Assembly: GCA_965649105.1 (NCBI GenBank)
Contig: CBFGJP010000046.1
Coordinates: forward strand, 1 to 21,607
Source: JAOAFX01 sp965649105
Lineage (GTDB): Bacteria; Hydrothermota; Tepidihabitantia; SM23-42; JAOAFX01
Reading direction: 5' to 3'
DNA: 21,607 nt
Position numbers and translations under genes: made by a program
Part shown: in pieces, positions 7,172-15,035 of the stretch
Numbering within the stretch: position 1 is the stretch's first letter
Layout of the letters: each line of letters opens with the position of its first letter
Notes under the pieces: generated by a model
Databases searched by the model: none
What the model was told of the DNA's origin: nothing
The model's input: the letters and a program-made list of their open reading frames with translations, nothing else

Positions 7172-8580
7172 GTGGGATATTACTTATCAATACTGAAGAA
7201 AAAGGATATGAAGAAAAATTACTTCCGTTAGAACTCATTTCGATCGCTGGATATCTTGAAAAACACGAGATTCCTGTAAAGATTATAGACTTAAATTTTG
7301 AAAAAAAACCGCTGGAACACTGGTTACATTTATGCCAGCCCAAATTTCTGGGCATATGGGGAACAACCGTTAATCGTTTTGAATCCTTCAACATTGCACG
7401 TAAAACCAAATTATTCAACAAAGATATCGTTACCATCTATTTGGGACCGAATGCAACATTTACTGCTACTCAGGTTTTGAAGGATATTAAAGATATTGAT
7501 TTTGTAATTAGGGGGGAAGGTGAGGAAGTATTATATAATCTGTTAAAGACATATAGCACCGATCAAAATTTTAAAAAAATACGAGGATTAAGTTTCCGAT
7601 TAGATGATAATCCTGTTGATAATCCACCGGCTACAAGACTACATCTTGATTCATTACCTGAACCGGCCTATCATTTATTAGATTTAAAAAAATACGAAAT
7701 AAAATTGGACTTTATAAAGCAGAAAGGCATATCAATAAGTTCATCGCGCGGGTGTCTCTACCATTGTAATTATTGCGTGGCCAGCAGGATGTACAACAAT
7801 TTACTCACGGTCCGTTCACCGAAAAATGTAGTTGACGAAATTGAAAATTTATTAAAAAAATATCATTTACAAGGTATTAGATTTGTAGATACCGTTCTGA
7901 CCCTTGACCGGGAACACATTGAAAATTTATGTGAAGAAATTATCCAACGGAATTTAAATTTACCCTGGGAATGCGAAATTCGCCCGGGCACGGTTGATGA
8001 ATCTTTAATTAAAAAAATGAAAAATGCCGGGTGTTATCTAATCGGAGTGGGGATTGAATCCGGCAGCCAGAAAGTGCTGGATTTAATGCGGAGAGGCACG
8101 ACCGTGGAGCAGGTGCAGAATTTGCTTCAGTTATGCAATCAGTTTGGTTTAAAAGTAAAGGCGTTTTTTTCTTTCGGGCATATAAGCGAAACGATGACTG
8201 ATGTCGAAAAGACATTTGAATTTATAGAACAGAATCGTTTATTAATAAATAAAATAGAATATTCCATTGGAATAAGAATATATCCGGGAACCTATCTTGA
8301 GACTTATGCAAGAAAAAATAATTTAATGCCAACTGATTTTTCCTGGACAAAACCCTACGATGAACCAAGGAATGAAACCATAATGCAACCACGTAATATA
8401 CCGATCTTAATTCAGCCGCAATTGGGTTATGAGGAACTGGAAACAATTGCTCTCCGGATTTATTCACAAAAAATAAGTGGCTGGGAAGGAATTAAATCTG
8501 GAATCGCAAAAATAACTAATCCGGAAAAATTAAAAAAATTGCAACAATTTTTAAAATTAAAATTCAAACAGTTTAAGTGA
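7168..8580 (+). CDS. B12-binding-domain radical SAM protein
   Basis: A 470-residue protein. Residues 1-125 have the alternating pattern of a cobalamin-binding Rossmann domain (ILLINTEEKGYEEKLLPLEL; LGIWGTTV; VTIYLGPNATFT; DFVIRGEGEEVL), but the cobalamin-ligating DxHxxG motif is not evident, as in many class B radical SAM enzymes. The radical SAM core begins about residue 188 with SSSRGCLYHCNYC, giving the [4Fe-4S] cysteines C196, C200 and C203, and continues through WECEIRPGTVDESLIKKMKNAG and GVESGSQKVL-like strand (GIESGSQKVLDLMRRG). The tail from about 400 is helical and basic. Such proteins carry out methylations, ring closures or rearrangements; the substrate is unknown. ATG 7168 overlaps the epimerase stop (ATGA), with no Shine-Dalgarno, so translation is probably coupled. 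Confidence 0.88.
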   Translation: MSGILLINTEEKGYEEKLLPLELISIAGYLEKHEIPVKIIDLNFEKKPLEHWLHLCQPKFLGIWGTTVNRFESFNIARKTKLFNKDIVTIYLGPNATFTATQVLKDIKDIDFVIRGEGEEVLYNLLKTYSTDQNFKKIRGLSFRLDDNPVDNPPATRLHLDSLPEPAYHLLDLKKYEIKLDFIKQKGISISSSRGCLYHCNYCVASRMYNNLLTVRSPKNVVDEIENLLKKYHLQGIRFVDTVLTLDREHIENLCEEIIQRNLNLPWECEIRPGTVDESLIKKMKNAGCYLIGVGIESGSQKVLDLMRRGTTVEQVQNLLQLCNQFGLKVKAFFSFGHISETMTDVEKTFEFIEQNRLLINKIEYSIGIRIYPGTYLETYARKNNLMPTDFSWTKPYDEPRNETIMQPRNIPILIQPQLGYEELETIALRIYSQKISGWEGIKSGIAKITNPEKLKKLQQFLKLKFKQFK

Positions 8581-9647
8581 GAATTATCCATTTAACATTT
8601 GAAAACTTCCAGGATGTTGCTGGGATTTTGAGCCGTTCTCATAGTATCTTCGGCGACGAAGGGATACTGGTGACGATGACACATTCAAAATTAGGTTTCC
8701 CTGATGGTATTCTCTTGAATTATCCATTATTAAATTCAGCGACCATTAATTTTGTGCGTAAAACTTTGCGGCGCAATAATGTCAATGTATCACCCGACGA
8801 ATTGAGGTTGAAAATCAAGGGAGAGTCCTGGGTAGAAAAGCTTTTTTTCAAAACGCGTGATATAATATGGTTATATCGACTCAATAAATTTTGGCGGAAA
8901 TATGATTTTGGTTATTTTGATATCTACCATTTTGACGGCGGCATTCCTTTTATTTACGGGGACAGGATATTAAAAAAATTAAAGAATAAAAAAATCGTTG
9001 CCCATTTCTTTGGAAGCGACCTGAGGAAGTGGGGAATGAATACTTATTTAAGAGAATATGCCCAATTGAAATTTACATCCGAAGTTGACCATATCAAAAT
9101 AGATCCTTCTTTGGTATTTGTGCCAATACCTTTTGAGGCAGAAAAAATAATACCCATAGCAAGGGAAAATAAAATTTTAAGGGTTGGGCATTCACCCACG
9201 AGACGGACGGCGAAAGGGACAAATGAAATAATTGCCATTGTTGAAAAACTTAAGTCAAAGATTAAATTTGAATTTCTGTTGATTGAAGGTGTTTCCCATA
9301 AAAGGTGTATGGAATTAAAGGCAACCTGTGATATTGGCATTGACCAGATTGGGAATTATGCGGGGACTGCTTATGGAAGAAGTGGACTTGAATTCCTCGC
9401 GCTGGGCATCCCAACGATTACCGAAATTCCTGAAGAATACGAGTATCTACTGCCTGGACATCCTTTCATAAATGCTAACAAAAATAATTTTGAGGAGGTA
9501 TTATACAATTTAATCACCAATTTCGATTTACGGAATAAAAAAAGAATTGAAGGACTGAAGTGGGTCAGAGAATTTCACAACCCCAAAAGAGTTATCGGAT
9601 TGATATATAAAGAATATCAAAAACTGGGCTGGGTAAAAACCGCCTGA
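8577..9647 (+). CDS. Glycosyltransferase, GT-B fold (group 1-like)
   Basis: A 356-residue protein. The N-terminal half has the look of a GT-B acceptor domain (MRIIHLTFENFQDVAGILSR; YHFDGGIPFIYGDRILKKLK; KKIVAHFFGSDLRKWG). The C-terminal half has a donor-binding domain: ILRVGHSPTRRTAKGTNEII, where GT4 enzymes carry their first donor-side strand, then IDQIGNYAGTAYGRSGLEFLALGIPTITEI, which resembles the E-x7-E region but with GRSGLEFLALGIP. Acceptor and sugar are unknown. The GTG start (8577) overlaps the radical SAM stop (GTGA), so the two are likely coupled. With the epimerase it suggests synthesis of a modified surface glycan (inference). No terminator is visible before the hypE promoter. Confidence 0.82.
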   Translation: MRIIHLTFENFQDVAGILSRSHSIFGDEGILVTMTHSKLGFPDGILLNYPLLNSATINFVRKTLRRNNVNVSPDELRLKIKGESWVEKLFFKTRDIIWLYRLNKFWRKYDFGYFDIYHFDGGIPFIYGDRILKKLKNKKIVAHFFGSDLRKWGMNTYLREYAQLKFTSEVDHIKIDPSLVFVPIPFEAEKIIPIARENKILRVGHSPTRRTAKGTNEIIAIVEKLKSKIKFEFLLIEGVSHKRCMELKATCDIGIDQIGNYAGTAYGRSGLEFLALGIPTITEIPEEYEYLLPGHPFINANKNNFEEVLYNLITNFDLRNKKRIEGLKWVREFHNPKRVIGLIYKEYQKLGWVKTA

Positions 9648-9652
9648 AAAAC

Positions 9653-9680
9653 TTGATAATCAGATATTTATAGATATAAT
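9653..9680 (+). promoter_or_regulatory. Promoter of hypE-ychF, leaderless geometry
   Basis: TTGATA (9653-9658), a 16-bp spacer, TATAAT (9675-9680), then five bases and ATG 9686. The -35 box is one substitution from consensus. Confidence 0.85.
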
Positions 9681-9685
9681 CATTT

Positions 9686-10687
9686 ATGGAGCAAAAGTTT
9701 ATAAGCCTTGGTCATGGTTCTGGTGGATTATTAACCCAGAAATTGATAAAAGAATTGCTCTTAAAATACTTTACTGACCCAATATTAAAAAAACTTGAAG
9801 ACTCGGCAGAATTAACAATCACCAGTAAAAATATCGCTTTCACAACAGATTCTTATGTTATAAATCCAATTTTCTTCCCGGGTGGTGACATTGGTAAGTT
9901 ATCGGTCTGCGGCACGATAAACGACCTTGCGATGAAGGGTGCAATTCCGGAATATATTTCTTTTTCTCTGATTATTGAAGAAGGCTTCAGGTTTGAGGAC
10001 CTTGAAAAGATAATTATTTCAGCGTCTCAGACGGCAAAAAAGGCAAAAGTACGGATTGTCTGTGGTGATACAAAGGTGGTGGAAAAAGGTAAGGCAGATA
10101 GAATCTTCATTACCACATCCGGCATTGGAAGGATAAAAAAAAGATTGAGCGCGGATAGAATAAAACCCGGTGATAAAATCATTATCAGCGGTACAATCGG
10201 GGACCATGGTATCGCAATTATGAATCAGAGACTTAATCTAAAACTCAAGGCAAATTTTAAAAGCGATTGTACACCATTAAATTTAATAACTAACAGAATC
10301 TTTAATAAAAATTTTGGCATACACTTTATGCGTGACCCAACAAGAGGCGGGGTTGTTGCCACATTAAATGAGGCGATTGATGGAACTAATTGGGGGATTG
10401 TAATAAATGAAAATGAATTACCAATAAAAACTGAGGTAAGGGGCGCCTGTGCAATTCTCGGTTTGGATCCATTATATATTGCCAACGAAGGGAAATTCAT
10501 TGCCATTGTGGAGAAAAATGATGCAAAAAATTTCTTATTGTTTATTAAAAAGCATCCCATTACGAAAAATGCAAAGATTATCGGAGAAGTAACAGATAAT
10601 TTTTCAGGCGTCTGGTTGAAAACAGCGATCGGTGGAGTGAGGCCACTTTTAAAACTCGAGGCAGAAGGATTGCCACGAATCTGTTAG
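9686..10687 (+). CDS. hypE: Hydrogenase expression/formation protein HypE
   Basis: A 333-residue member of the PurM/SelD/HypE fold. HypE dehydrates an S-carbamoyl group on its C-terminal cysteine to a thiocyanate, the source of the CN ligands of [NiFe]-hydrogenases. The N-terminal LGHGSGGLLTQKLI is at about residues 8-21. FTTDSYVINPIFFPGGDIGKL follows, and then CGTINDLAMKGAIPEYIS, VRIVCGDTKVVEKGKADRIFI and MRDPTRGGVVATLNE. The C-terminus ends in the diagnostic PRIC, so the reactive cysteine is present. It is predicted leaderless, being the first gene after its promoter. No other hyp or hydrogenase gene is in the window; its partner downstream is ychF, so its hydrogenase would be encoded elsewhere. 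Confidence 0.93.
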   Translation: MEQKFISLGHGSGGLLTQKLIKELLLKYFTDPILKKLEDSAELTITSKNIAFTTDSYVINPIFFPGGDIGKLSVCGTINDLAMKGAIPEYISFSLIIEEGFRFEDLEKIIISASQTAKKAKVRIVCGDTKVVEKGKADRIFITTSGIGRIKKRLSADRIKPGDKIIISGTIGDHGIAIMNQRLNLKLKANFKSDCTPLNLITNRIFNKNFGIHFMRDPTRGGVVATLNEAIDGTNWGIVINENELPIKTEVRGACAILGLDPLYIANEGKFIAIVEKNDAKNFLLFIKKHPITKNAKIIGEVTDNFSGVWLKTAIGGVRPLLKLEAEGLPRIC

Positions 10688-10694
10688 AATAATT

Positions 10695-11699
10695 ATGAAA
10701 ATAGGTATCATTGGATTACCCAATGTCGGTAAATCAAGCCTTTTCAATCTTTTAACTCAGGCCAATGCCCCGGTGGCAAAATTTCCATTCACCACGATTG
10801 AACGGAATGTTGGTGTAGTAATAATACCTGATGAGCGATTGGATAAAATCGTGGAGATAACTAAGTCACCAAAGAAAACCTACGCCCATATTGATTTTGT
10901 TGATATCGCTGGACTAATAAAAGGCGCATCAAAAGGTGAAGGATTGGGTAATAAATTTTTATCCCACATCAGAGATGTGGACCTTGTCTTGCATATTTTG
11001 AGGTGTTTCCCCGACCCTGACATTCCTCACACGGCTTCCGATATAGACCCCAAAAAAGATTATGAAATTATTCGGAGTGAATTATTCCTTGCGGATTTAG
11101 AAATTGTAGAAAGAAGAATTGATAAGATAAAAAAGAGATTTGAAGCAAAAGAAGAGTTTGAAGTCCTGAACAGGATAAAATCTGACCTTGAAAAAGCACA
11201 AGTACCTAAAGAGAATATTTTGGATCTGCCTTTACTCACAACGATTCCGGAGATTATTGTATTAAATTTTGATGAAGACGGAAAATTTAAAACCGACTTT
11301 CCTGGTTATCGAATTTCAGTACGACTTGAAGAGGATATTTTAAATTTCACTGCATCGGAAAAAATGGAATTAAGAACAGAAGCGGGATTAGAACCGGAAG
11401 GTGTAAATGGTCTATTAAAATTATGCATTCAACATCTTTCAATGATCACATTTTTTACAATCAAAGGAGAAGAATCCCGAGCCTGGTTGATTAAATCAGG
11501 GACAAAGGTGATCGATGCTGCCGGAAAAATCCATTCCGATTTAAAAGAAGGATTTATCAGGGCTGAAATCTTAAAATATGAGGATTTGTTAAAGGCACAA
11601 AGTTTTGCTTATGCCCATGAACAGGGATTAACAAAGATTGAAGGCAAAGAATATATCGTTCAGGATGGCGACATTATTTTAATAAAGTTTAAAGTTTAA
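10695..11699 (+). CDS. ychF: Ribosome-binding ATPase YchF (OLA1 family)
   Basis: A 334-residue Obg-related P-loop NTPase of the YchF/OLA1 family, which prefers ATP over GTP and associates with ribosomes. G1 is GLPNVGKSSLF (residues 7-17), followed by the KFPFTTIERNVG switch region. G3 is DIAGLIKGASKGEGLGNKFL. The G4 position reads NFDE (NxxE) instead of NKxD, which is the feature that sets this family apart from GTPases. The C-terminal TGS-like domain ends in FAYAHEQGL and a DGDIILIKF strand. It is shorter than E. coli YchF (363). ATG 10695 follows the hypE stop by seven bases with no Shine-Dalgarno. A TAGAAT at 10685-10690 lacks a -35 partner. A terminator follows. Confidence 0.95.
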   Translation: MKIGIIGLPNVGKSSLFNLLTQANAPVAKFPFTTIERNVGVVIIPDERLDKIVEITKSPKKTYAHIDFVDIAGLIKGASKGEGLGNKFLSHIRDVDLVLHILRCFPDPDIPHTASDIDPKKDYEIIRSELFLADLEIVERRIDKIKKRFEAKEEFEVLNRIKSDLEKAQVPKENILDLPLLTTIPEIIVLNFDEDGKFKTDFPGYRISVRLEEDILNFTASEKMELRTEAGLEPEGVNGLLKLCIQHLSMITFFTIKGEESRAWLIKSGTKVIDAAGKIHSDLKEGFIRAEILKYEDLLKAQSFAYAHEQGLTKIEGKEYIVQDGDIILIKFKV

Positions 11700-11706
11700 T
11701 AAAATT

Positions 11707-11737
11707 AAAAAGGGACTGCATTTGGCAGCCCCTTTTT
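11707..11737 (+). terminator. Intrinsic terminator after ychF
   Basis: A hairpin with arms 11707-11719 and 11725-11737 (AAAAAGGGACTGC and GCAGCCCCTTTTT), one A-C mismatch and a 5-nt loop, ending in a T-tract, eight bases after the ychF stop. On the other strand it lies next to the 3' end of the pseudogene remnant. Confidence 0.88.
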
Positions 11738-11739
11738 GT

Positions 11740-12835
11740 AAAAAAATACCCAATATCTGCCACCAACCACAATTATTATCAATTTCGCAATAAGAATAGT
11801 CATATTCCTGTTGCATATTGATGATAGAATCGGAGCGAACTATCCGAGATCACAACAGACTAAGGCGAAATCAAAGAAGCGTCATTCAAATTTGTATATT
11901 GCCAGGTATCTTCCACACCAGAATACCAGGAATGGGTTGGTGAATTACTTTTGTGGGTTGTAATGTGCCAGTTGTCGCTGCTCCCGGAATGTGTCCAGCC
12001 ATCCTGATCGAATTCAATATTATCAACAAAGCAAGGTTGACTCATTACTATGAAGTTTATGGTGTTTGTATCCAATAATGTGCCAAAATTTAGCATTGAA
12101 CTGGACCGTTCTTGGTGTAGGACAGGACGAACTTATATTGAACTCAAAGACCAATACTGTATCAACATCGCCTGGTTCGATTGCTACGGTTTGCGGAGTT
12201 GATGATGTTATGAAGCATCAAGTGTGAAATTTCTTGACTTAACAATATTCCCACCTGCGGGATTGAAACTGCTTCAACATTGGCATTAGGGAGCATATCC
12301 CCGCATACATGTTAAACGGTGGTGAGATTATACCAATTATAGGGTATATTATTCTCCATAACTGCAAATTGCAAAGTTCCGGCGATAGTGCCCGTTGATG
12401 TATTTGTTATTTATGCAGTTACCGTTCCATTATTCGATAATGTATCATAGATGCAGGTCATGGTGATTGTGAACGGGCTTGATACTGCAAGCCTCTGGGT
12501 AATCCATCTTCTATATATTGGATACATTGTGCCCGGCATATTGAAACAACCAACTTCTTGGTTATTCCCATCAATCTTGATGATGGGTGTTCCACTTATT
12601 CATAATAACTCCAGTGCGCCACGCCCTCCGGGCAGGAGAATGAGTAACCATTTGCATGGTCGGCAATGACGACCACTGAATCATAGGAACGGAGATAATT
12701 CTCAGCAAGACCCCTTGCTGCACCGGGACAGTAAGATCAGCCCGATACCCTGGTGAACTTCTCAAAGACAACGACCCGCTGACATGCAAACAGGCAAAGG
12801 ACAGCCAAAACGCTTAATAGCATAAGTTTTTTCAT
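11740..12835 (-). pseudogene. Decayed Omp28-like lipoprotein with C-terminal jelly-roll domain
   Basis: Read on the minus strand from ATG 12835 (behind an AGGGGG Shine-Dalgarno) there is a lipoprotein signal peptide (MKKLMLLSVLAVLCLFAC). It is followed by a thioredoxin-like Omp28 start (VVVFEKFT, then SYCPGAARGLAENY and VVVIADHANGY), then in other frames SGTPIIKIDGNNQEVG and GTLQFAVMENNIPYNWY. The C-terminal MAM/jelly-roll-like segment is FDQDGWTHSGSSDNWHI, TWQYTNLNDASLISP, SLRFYHQY and EIDNNCGWWQILG. The homologous pieces are separated by stops at 12737-12739 (TGA), 12596-12598, 12411-12413, 12312-12314 and 12208-12210 (TAA) and 11860-11862 (TAG). Frame changes occur near 12598, 12265, 12205, 12100 and 11810. 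The 3' end fades out at the ychF terminator. I reconstructed this by eye, so exact lesion positions are approximate. It accounts for the whole gene-poor stretch of about 1.1 kb. Confidence 0.85.
12703..12739 (-). other. In-frame TGA plus SECIS-like hairpin inside the pseudogene
   Basis: Codon 33 of the pseudogene is TGA (12739-12737), placed where Omp28/thioredoxin-like relatives would have the first Cys of a CxxC (x-S-Y-C-P-G-A). Sixteen bases downstream a perfect 7-bp stem CAGCAAG/CTTGCTG (12720-12714 with 12709-12703) closes a GGGT loop. GGTCT spans loop and stem, similar to the GGUCU of the E. coli fdhF SECIS loop. The geometry fits a bacterial SECIS. However, the gene has several other stops and frameshifts, so a plain nonsense mutation is at least as likely. 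Confidence 0.3.
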
Positions 12836-13031
12836 AATACCCCCTTTCTATAATTAGTCTACTGTCAAGCAAGACTTAAATCTTTTTAATCATTCATTTA
12901 ATATTGAATTTCCCTCACCACTTTTATCCCTCTTTGATGGGGAAGAAAAAGGTGGGATGGAAAAATTCCACAAACCGTTCTAATATTGCTTACCTTAATA
13001 TAATATAAAGAGGACTTATCAATATTGCTTG

Positions 13032-13059
13032 TTGACTTTTTTGTGTTTTTAAGTAGAAT
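13032..13059 (+). promoter_or_regulatory. Promoter of the ppiD-like gene
   Basis: TTGACT (13032-13037), a 16-bp spacer and TAGAAT (13054-13059). Five bases later comes an ATG (13065), but it opens a mini-ORF, not the main gene. The main start (13082 or 13085) has GGAGAAG (13072-13078) upstream. Confidence 0.75.
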
Positions 13060-13064
13060 AGGAT

Positions 13065-13085
13065 ATGCACTGGAGAAGACTATGA
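13065..13085 (+). CDS. Putative leaderless six-codon upstream mini-ORF (MHWRRL)
   Basis: ATG 13065 sits exactly five bases after the -10 box, the same distance as in the five leaderless genes of this window. It is followed by five sense codons and a TGA (13083-13085) that overlaps the ATG of the ppiD-like gene (ATGATG). The Shine-Dalgarno of the main gene is inside it. This would suit translational coupling. Its existence rests on geometry only. Confidence 0.3.
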   Translation: MHWRRL

Positions 13086-14791
13086 TGCAGAATTTCAGGC
13101 GCAATACGCGCATTATATTATTTATCGTTGTCGCCGCGTTTGCCCTATTAATCTTTTTCCAATGGGGGCTTGATGTCACCGGCATCACCCAGCATGAAGA
13201 AGTAGATATTGCCAAGATTGATGGTATCACCGTATCCTATGCAGATTATGTCCGATTTGCCCAGAATAAGGAAAGGGAAACAAAAGGCATCACCCGGGAA
13301 GACATATGGAATCTTATGATCGATGAAGTGATATGGAACAATCTGATCAAAAAAGAGAATATCCGAATCGTTGACCAAGAGATCTGGGCAATCATTAAAA
13401 GCAATCCACCCCGGGAAATATATGAATCGGAATATATGAAGGATAGCGCAGGAAGGTTTGATTATAATAAATATCTTGAGTTATTAAAATCACCACAGAG
13501 TAGGCAATGGCTTTTGGAATATGAATTCAATTTGAAAAAGCAATTGCCCCGGGAAAAACTCCGCTCCCTCATATATACAATGGCATGGTCTTCTCCCTTT
13601 GAGGATAGCATTACTCTCTCCAAATATTCTGTGCTATATGATTTTTCTTTTATCAGTCTTCCCTTATTCCGCATGAAAGGTAGGGCTTCGATCACCGATG
13701 AAGAATTAAAGGAATATTATACTAAGCAAATAAAAGACTTCTCAAATCCTGAAACAAAAATTTTAAAATATGTGTTCTTTGAAAAAAATCCATCAACCGG
13801 TGATTCGACGGAAGCACGAGAAAAGCTTGAAGACCTGTTGTTGAGAGTCAAGGAAGGCGAAGACTTTCTAGTGGTTGCGCGTGAAGTATCCGATGATACA
13901 TTAATTGAAAAGAGATTCAAAGATGAAAACGAACTTCTCCCTTATGAAGCTGATGTCTATAAAAAATTAAAAGATGGAGAGATATCAAACATAATCCTTA
14001 CATCCCAGGGATATGAGGTTATAAAACGCGTCGGCAAAGGAATAATCTATTCAGCCAAAGTCAAAATTAATGTTTCTCAAACAACATTGGGCGAGCTGAA
14101 TGATCGCATTGAATCATTTAAAAATGCAGTTAAGGAACTAGGTTTTGAAGAGGCAGCAAAAGAATATAATCTTTCGGTCCACAAAACCCTTCCGTTAAAT
14201 CCTGAAAAGATAAATTTTCCTGTACGTAACCAAGACGGATTGGCAAAGGCAATAAAAAAAATAAAACCAAAGGTAGTAATCGGACCCTTCAGCAGTTTTG
14301 GCGGCTATTATCTCTTCACACTTGATTCAATCATTCCGAAAAAGTTATTGAGTTTAAATAACGATAATGAGAAAAGTATCATTCGTTCTCGGTATGAACG
14401 CGAAAAATTAAAGGATATTCTCAGTGATTATCTGAACAAGATATTTGTTCAATTACAATCAGGAAAAACATTAGAGGATATTGCTGCGCAGGATACTATG
14501 TTATTTCTTCAAACCGGCATGAATAATCTAACCCTTTCCAGTATTGAGTCAAGATATGGTCAAGAATTTACGGGCTTAATTGCCGCGTTGGAAAAAGGGC
14601 AGGTATCAAAACCATTAGTAACTGATTGGGCCGGGTATATAATTCGCTGTGATAATAAAACTGTCTTACCTTTCGATACCTCAATGGTTAAATATATCCA
14701 GTATGCTCGACAGGCACGCTTTCAGAATCTGAGCATATCAATATTTACGCCCAAGAAAATCGTTGATAATCGTGATAAATTTTTTGAATAA
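13082..14791 (+). CDS. PpiD/SurA-like peptidyl-prolyl cis-trans isomerase, membrane anchored
   Basis: A 569-residue envelope-folding factor. One N-terminal transmembrane helix (about residues 10-28, RIILFIVVAAFALLIFFQW) leaves the rest outside the cytoplasm. A SurA-N/PpiD-N-type region follows (VDIAKIDGITVSYADYVRFAQ; WNLMIDEVIWNNLIKKENI). A parvulin-like domain at about residues 220-315 includes ILKYVFFEKNPSTGD, LLLRVKEGEDFLVVAREVS and DGEISNIILTSQGYEVIKR. The YVFF, GEDF and G-x-I-S-x-I elements match parvulins, though the usual catalytic histidines are not obvious, so it may act mainly as a chaperone. A second helical/beta region follows. Start ATG 13082 (or 13085) is chosen for GGAGAAG upstream. 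An earlier in-frame TTG at 13025 precedes the promoter. It is transcribed alone. Confidence 0.82.
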   Translation: MMQNFRRNTRIILFIVVAAFALLIFFQWGLDVTGITQHEEVDIAKIDGITVSYADYVRFAQNKERETKGITREDIWNLMIDEVIWNNLIKKENIRIVDQEIWAIIKSNPPREIYESEYMKDSAGRFDYNKYLELLKSPQSRQWLLEYEFNLKKQLPREKLRSLIYTMAWSSPFEDSITLSKYSVLYDFSFISLPLFRMKGRASITDEELKEYYTKQIKDFSNPETKILKYVFFEKNPSTGDSTEAREKLEDLLLRVKEGEDFLVVAREVSDDTLIEKRFKDENELLPYEADVYKKLKDGEISNIILTSQGYEVIKRVGKGIIYSAKVKINVSQTTLGELNDRIESFKNAVKELGFEEAAKEYNLSVHKTLPLNPEKINFPVRNQDGLAKAIKKIKPKVVIGPFSSFGGYYLFTLDSIIPKKLLSLNNDNEKSIIRSRYEREKLKDILSDYLNKIFVQLQSGKTLEDIAAQDTMLFLQTGMNNLTLSSIESRYGQEFTGLIAALEKGQVSKPLVTDWAGYIIRCDNKTVLPFDTSMVKYIQYARQARFQNLSISIFTPKKIVDNRDKFFE

Positions 14792-14799
14792 GATAATTA

Positions 14800-14827
14800 T
14801 TGACACCCAATTTGATATTGATATAAT
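14800..14827 (+). promoter_or_regulatory. Promoter of the zinc-ribbon gene, leaderless geometry
   Basis: TTGACA (14800-14805), a 16-bp spacer, TATAAT (14822-14827), then five bases and ATG 14833. Both hexamers are perfect, and it begins nine bases after the ppiD-like stop. Confidence 0.88.
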
Positions 14828-14832
14828 CTGAT

Positions 14833-15033
14833 ATGGCACATATTGATAAATTCCTCTGTCCATATTGTTTGTTTACTTCAAAATATGTTGATCTGATAAT
14901 AAATCAGGAAGGAGACTATGTCTGCCCGGAATGTGATACAACATTTTTTTATGAAGAGATTATGCAATTATATGGATTCACACAGATTATTGATAATCAC
15001 AGATTGGAAGACCGCGAGCCTTTTGCGCTTTAA
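14833..15033 (+). CDS. Small zinc-ribbon protein (66 aa)
   Basis: A 66-residue protein with two CxxC knuckles, C9-P-Y-C12 and C31-P-E-C34, arranged as a rubredoxin/zinc-ribbon finger (FLCPYCLF and DYVCPECDTTFFYEE). An acidic, aromatic tail follows, with no catalytic motif. It could be a nucleic-acid or protein adaptor; I do not recognise a named family. Its own perfect promoter and a predicted leaderless start (no Shine-Dalgarno) support it as a real monocistronic gene. It converges on purM, the stop codons being two bases apart with no hairpin between them, so termination may depend on Rho or read into the antisense strand. Confidence 0.8.
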   Translation: MAHIDKFLCPYCLFTSKYVDLIINQEGDYVCPECDTTFFYEEIMQLYGFTQIIDNHRLEDREPFAL

Positions 15034-15035
15034 TT

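Noticed and set aside
10663..10694. A leaderless promoter for ychF based on TAGAAT at 10685-10690
   Set aside because: No -35 hexamer at 16-17 bp, and the spacing to ATG is four, not five; the gene is more simply cotranscribed with hypE.
12451..12789. Short ORFs on both strands within the gene-poor stretch (12451-12669 plus, 12571-12789 minus)
   Set aside because: The stretch is explained by pseudogene pieces in shifting minus-strand frames; these frames read across the wrong phase.
12847..12868. Promoter for the pseudogene from TTGACA (12868-12863) and TATAGA (12852-12847) on the minus strand
   Set aside because: The spacer would be only 10 bp.
12914..12957. Imperfect inverted repeat upstream of the ppiD-like gene
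   Set aside because: Too many mismatches and no T-tract; not convincing as a terminator or transposon end.
12982..13030. Direct repeat AATATTGCTT at 12982-12991 and 13021-13030
   Set aside because: Ten AT-rich bases repeated once is expected by chance in this composition, though an operator cannot be excluded.
13025..13084. TTG 13025 as start of the ppiD-like gene
   Set aside because: It lies upstream of the promoter and lacks a Shine-Dalgarno; ATG 13082 has GGAGAAG.
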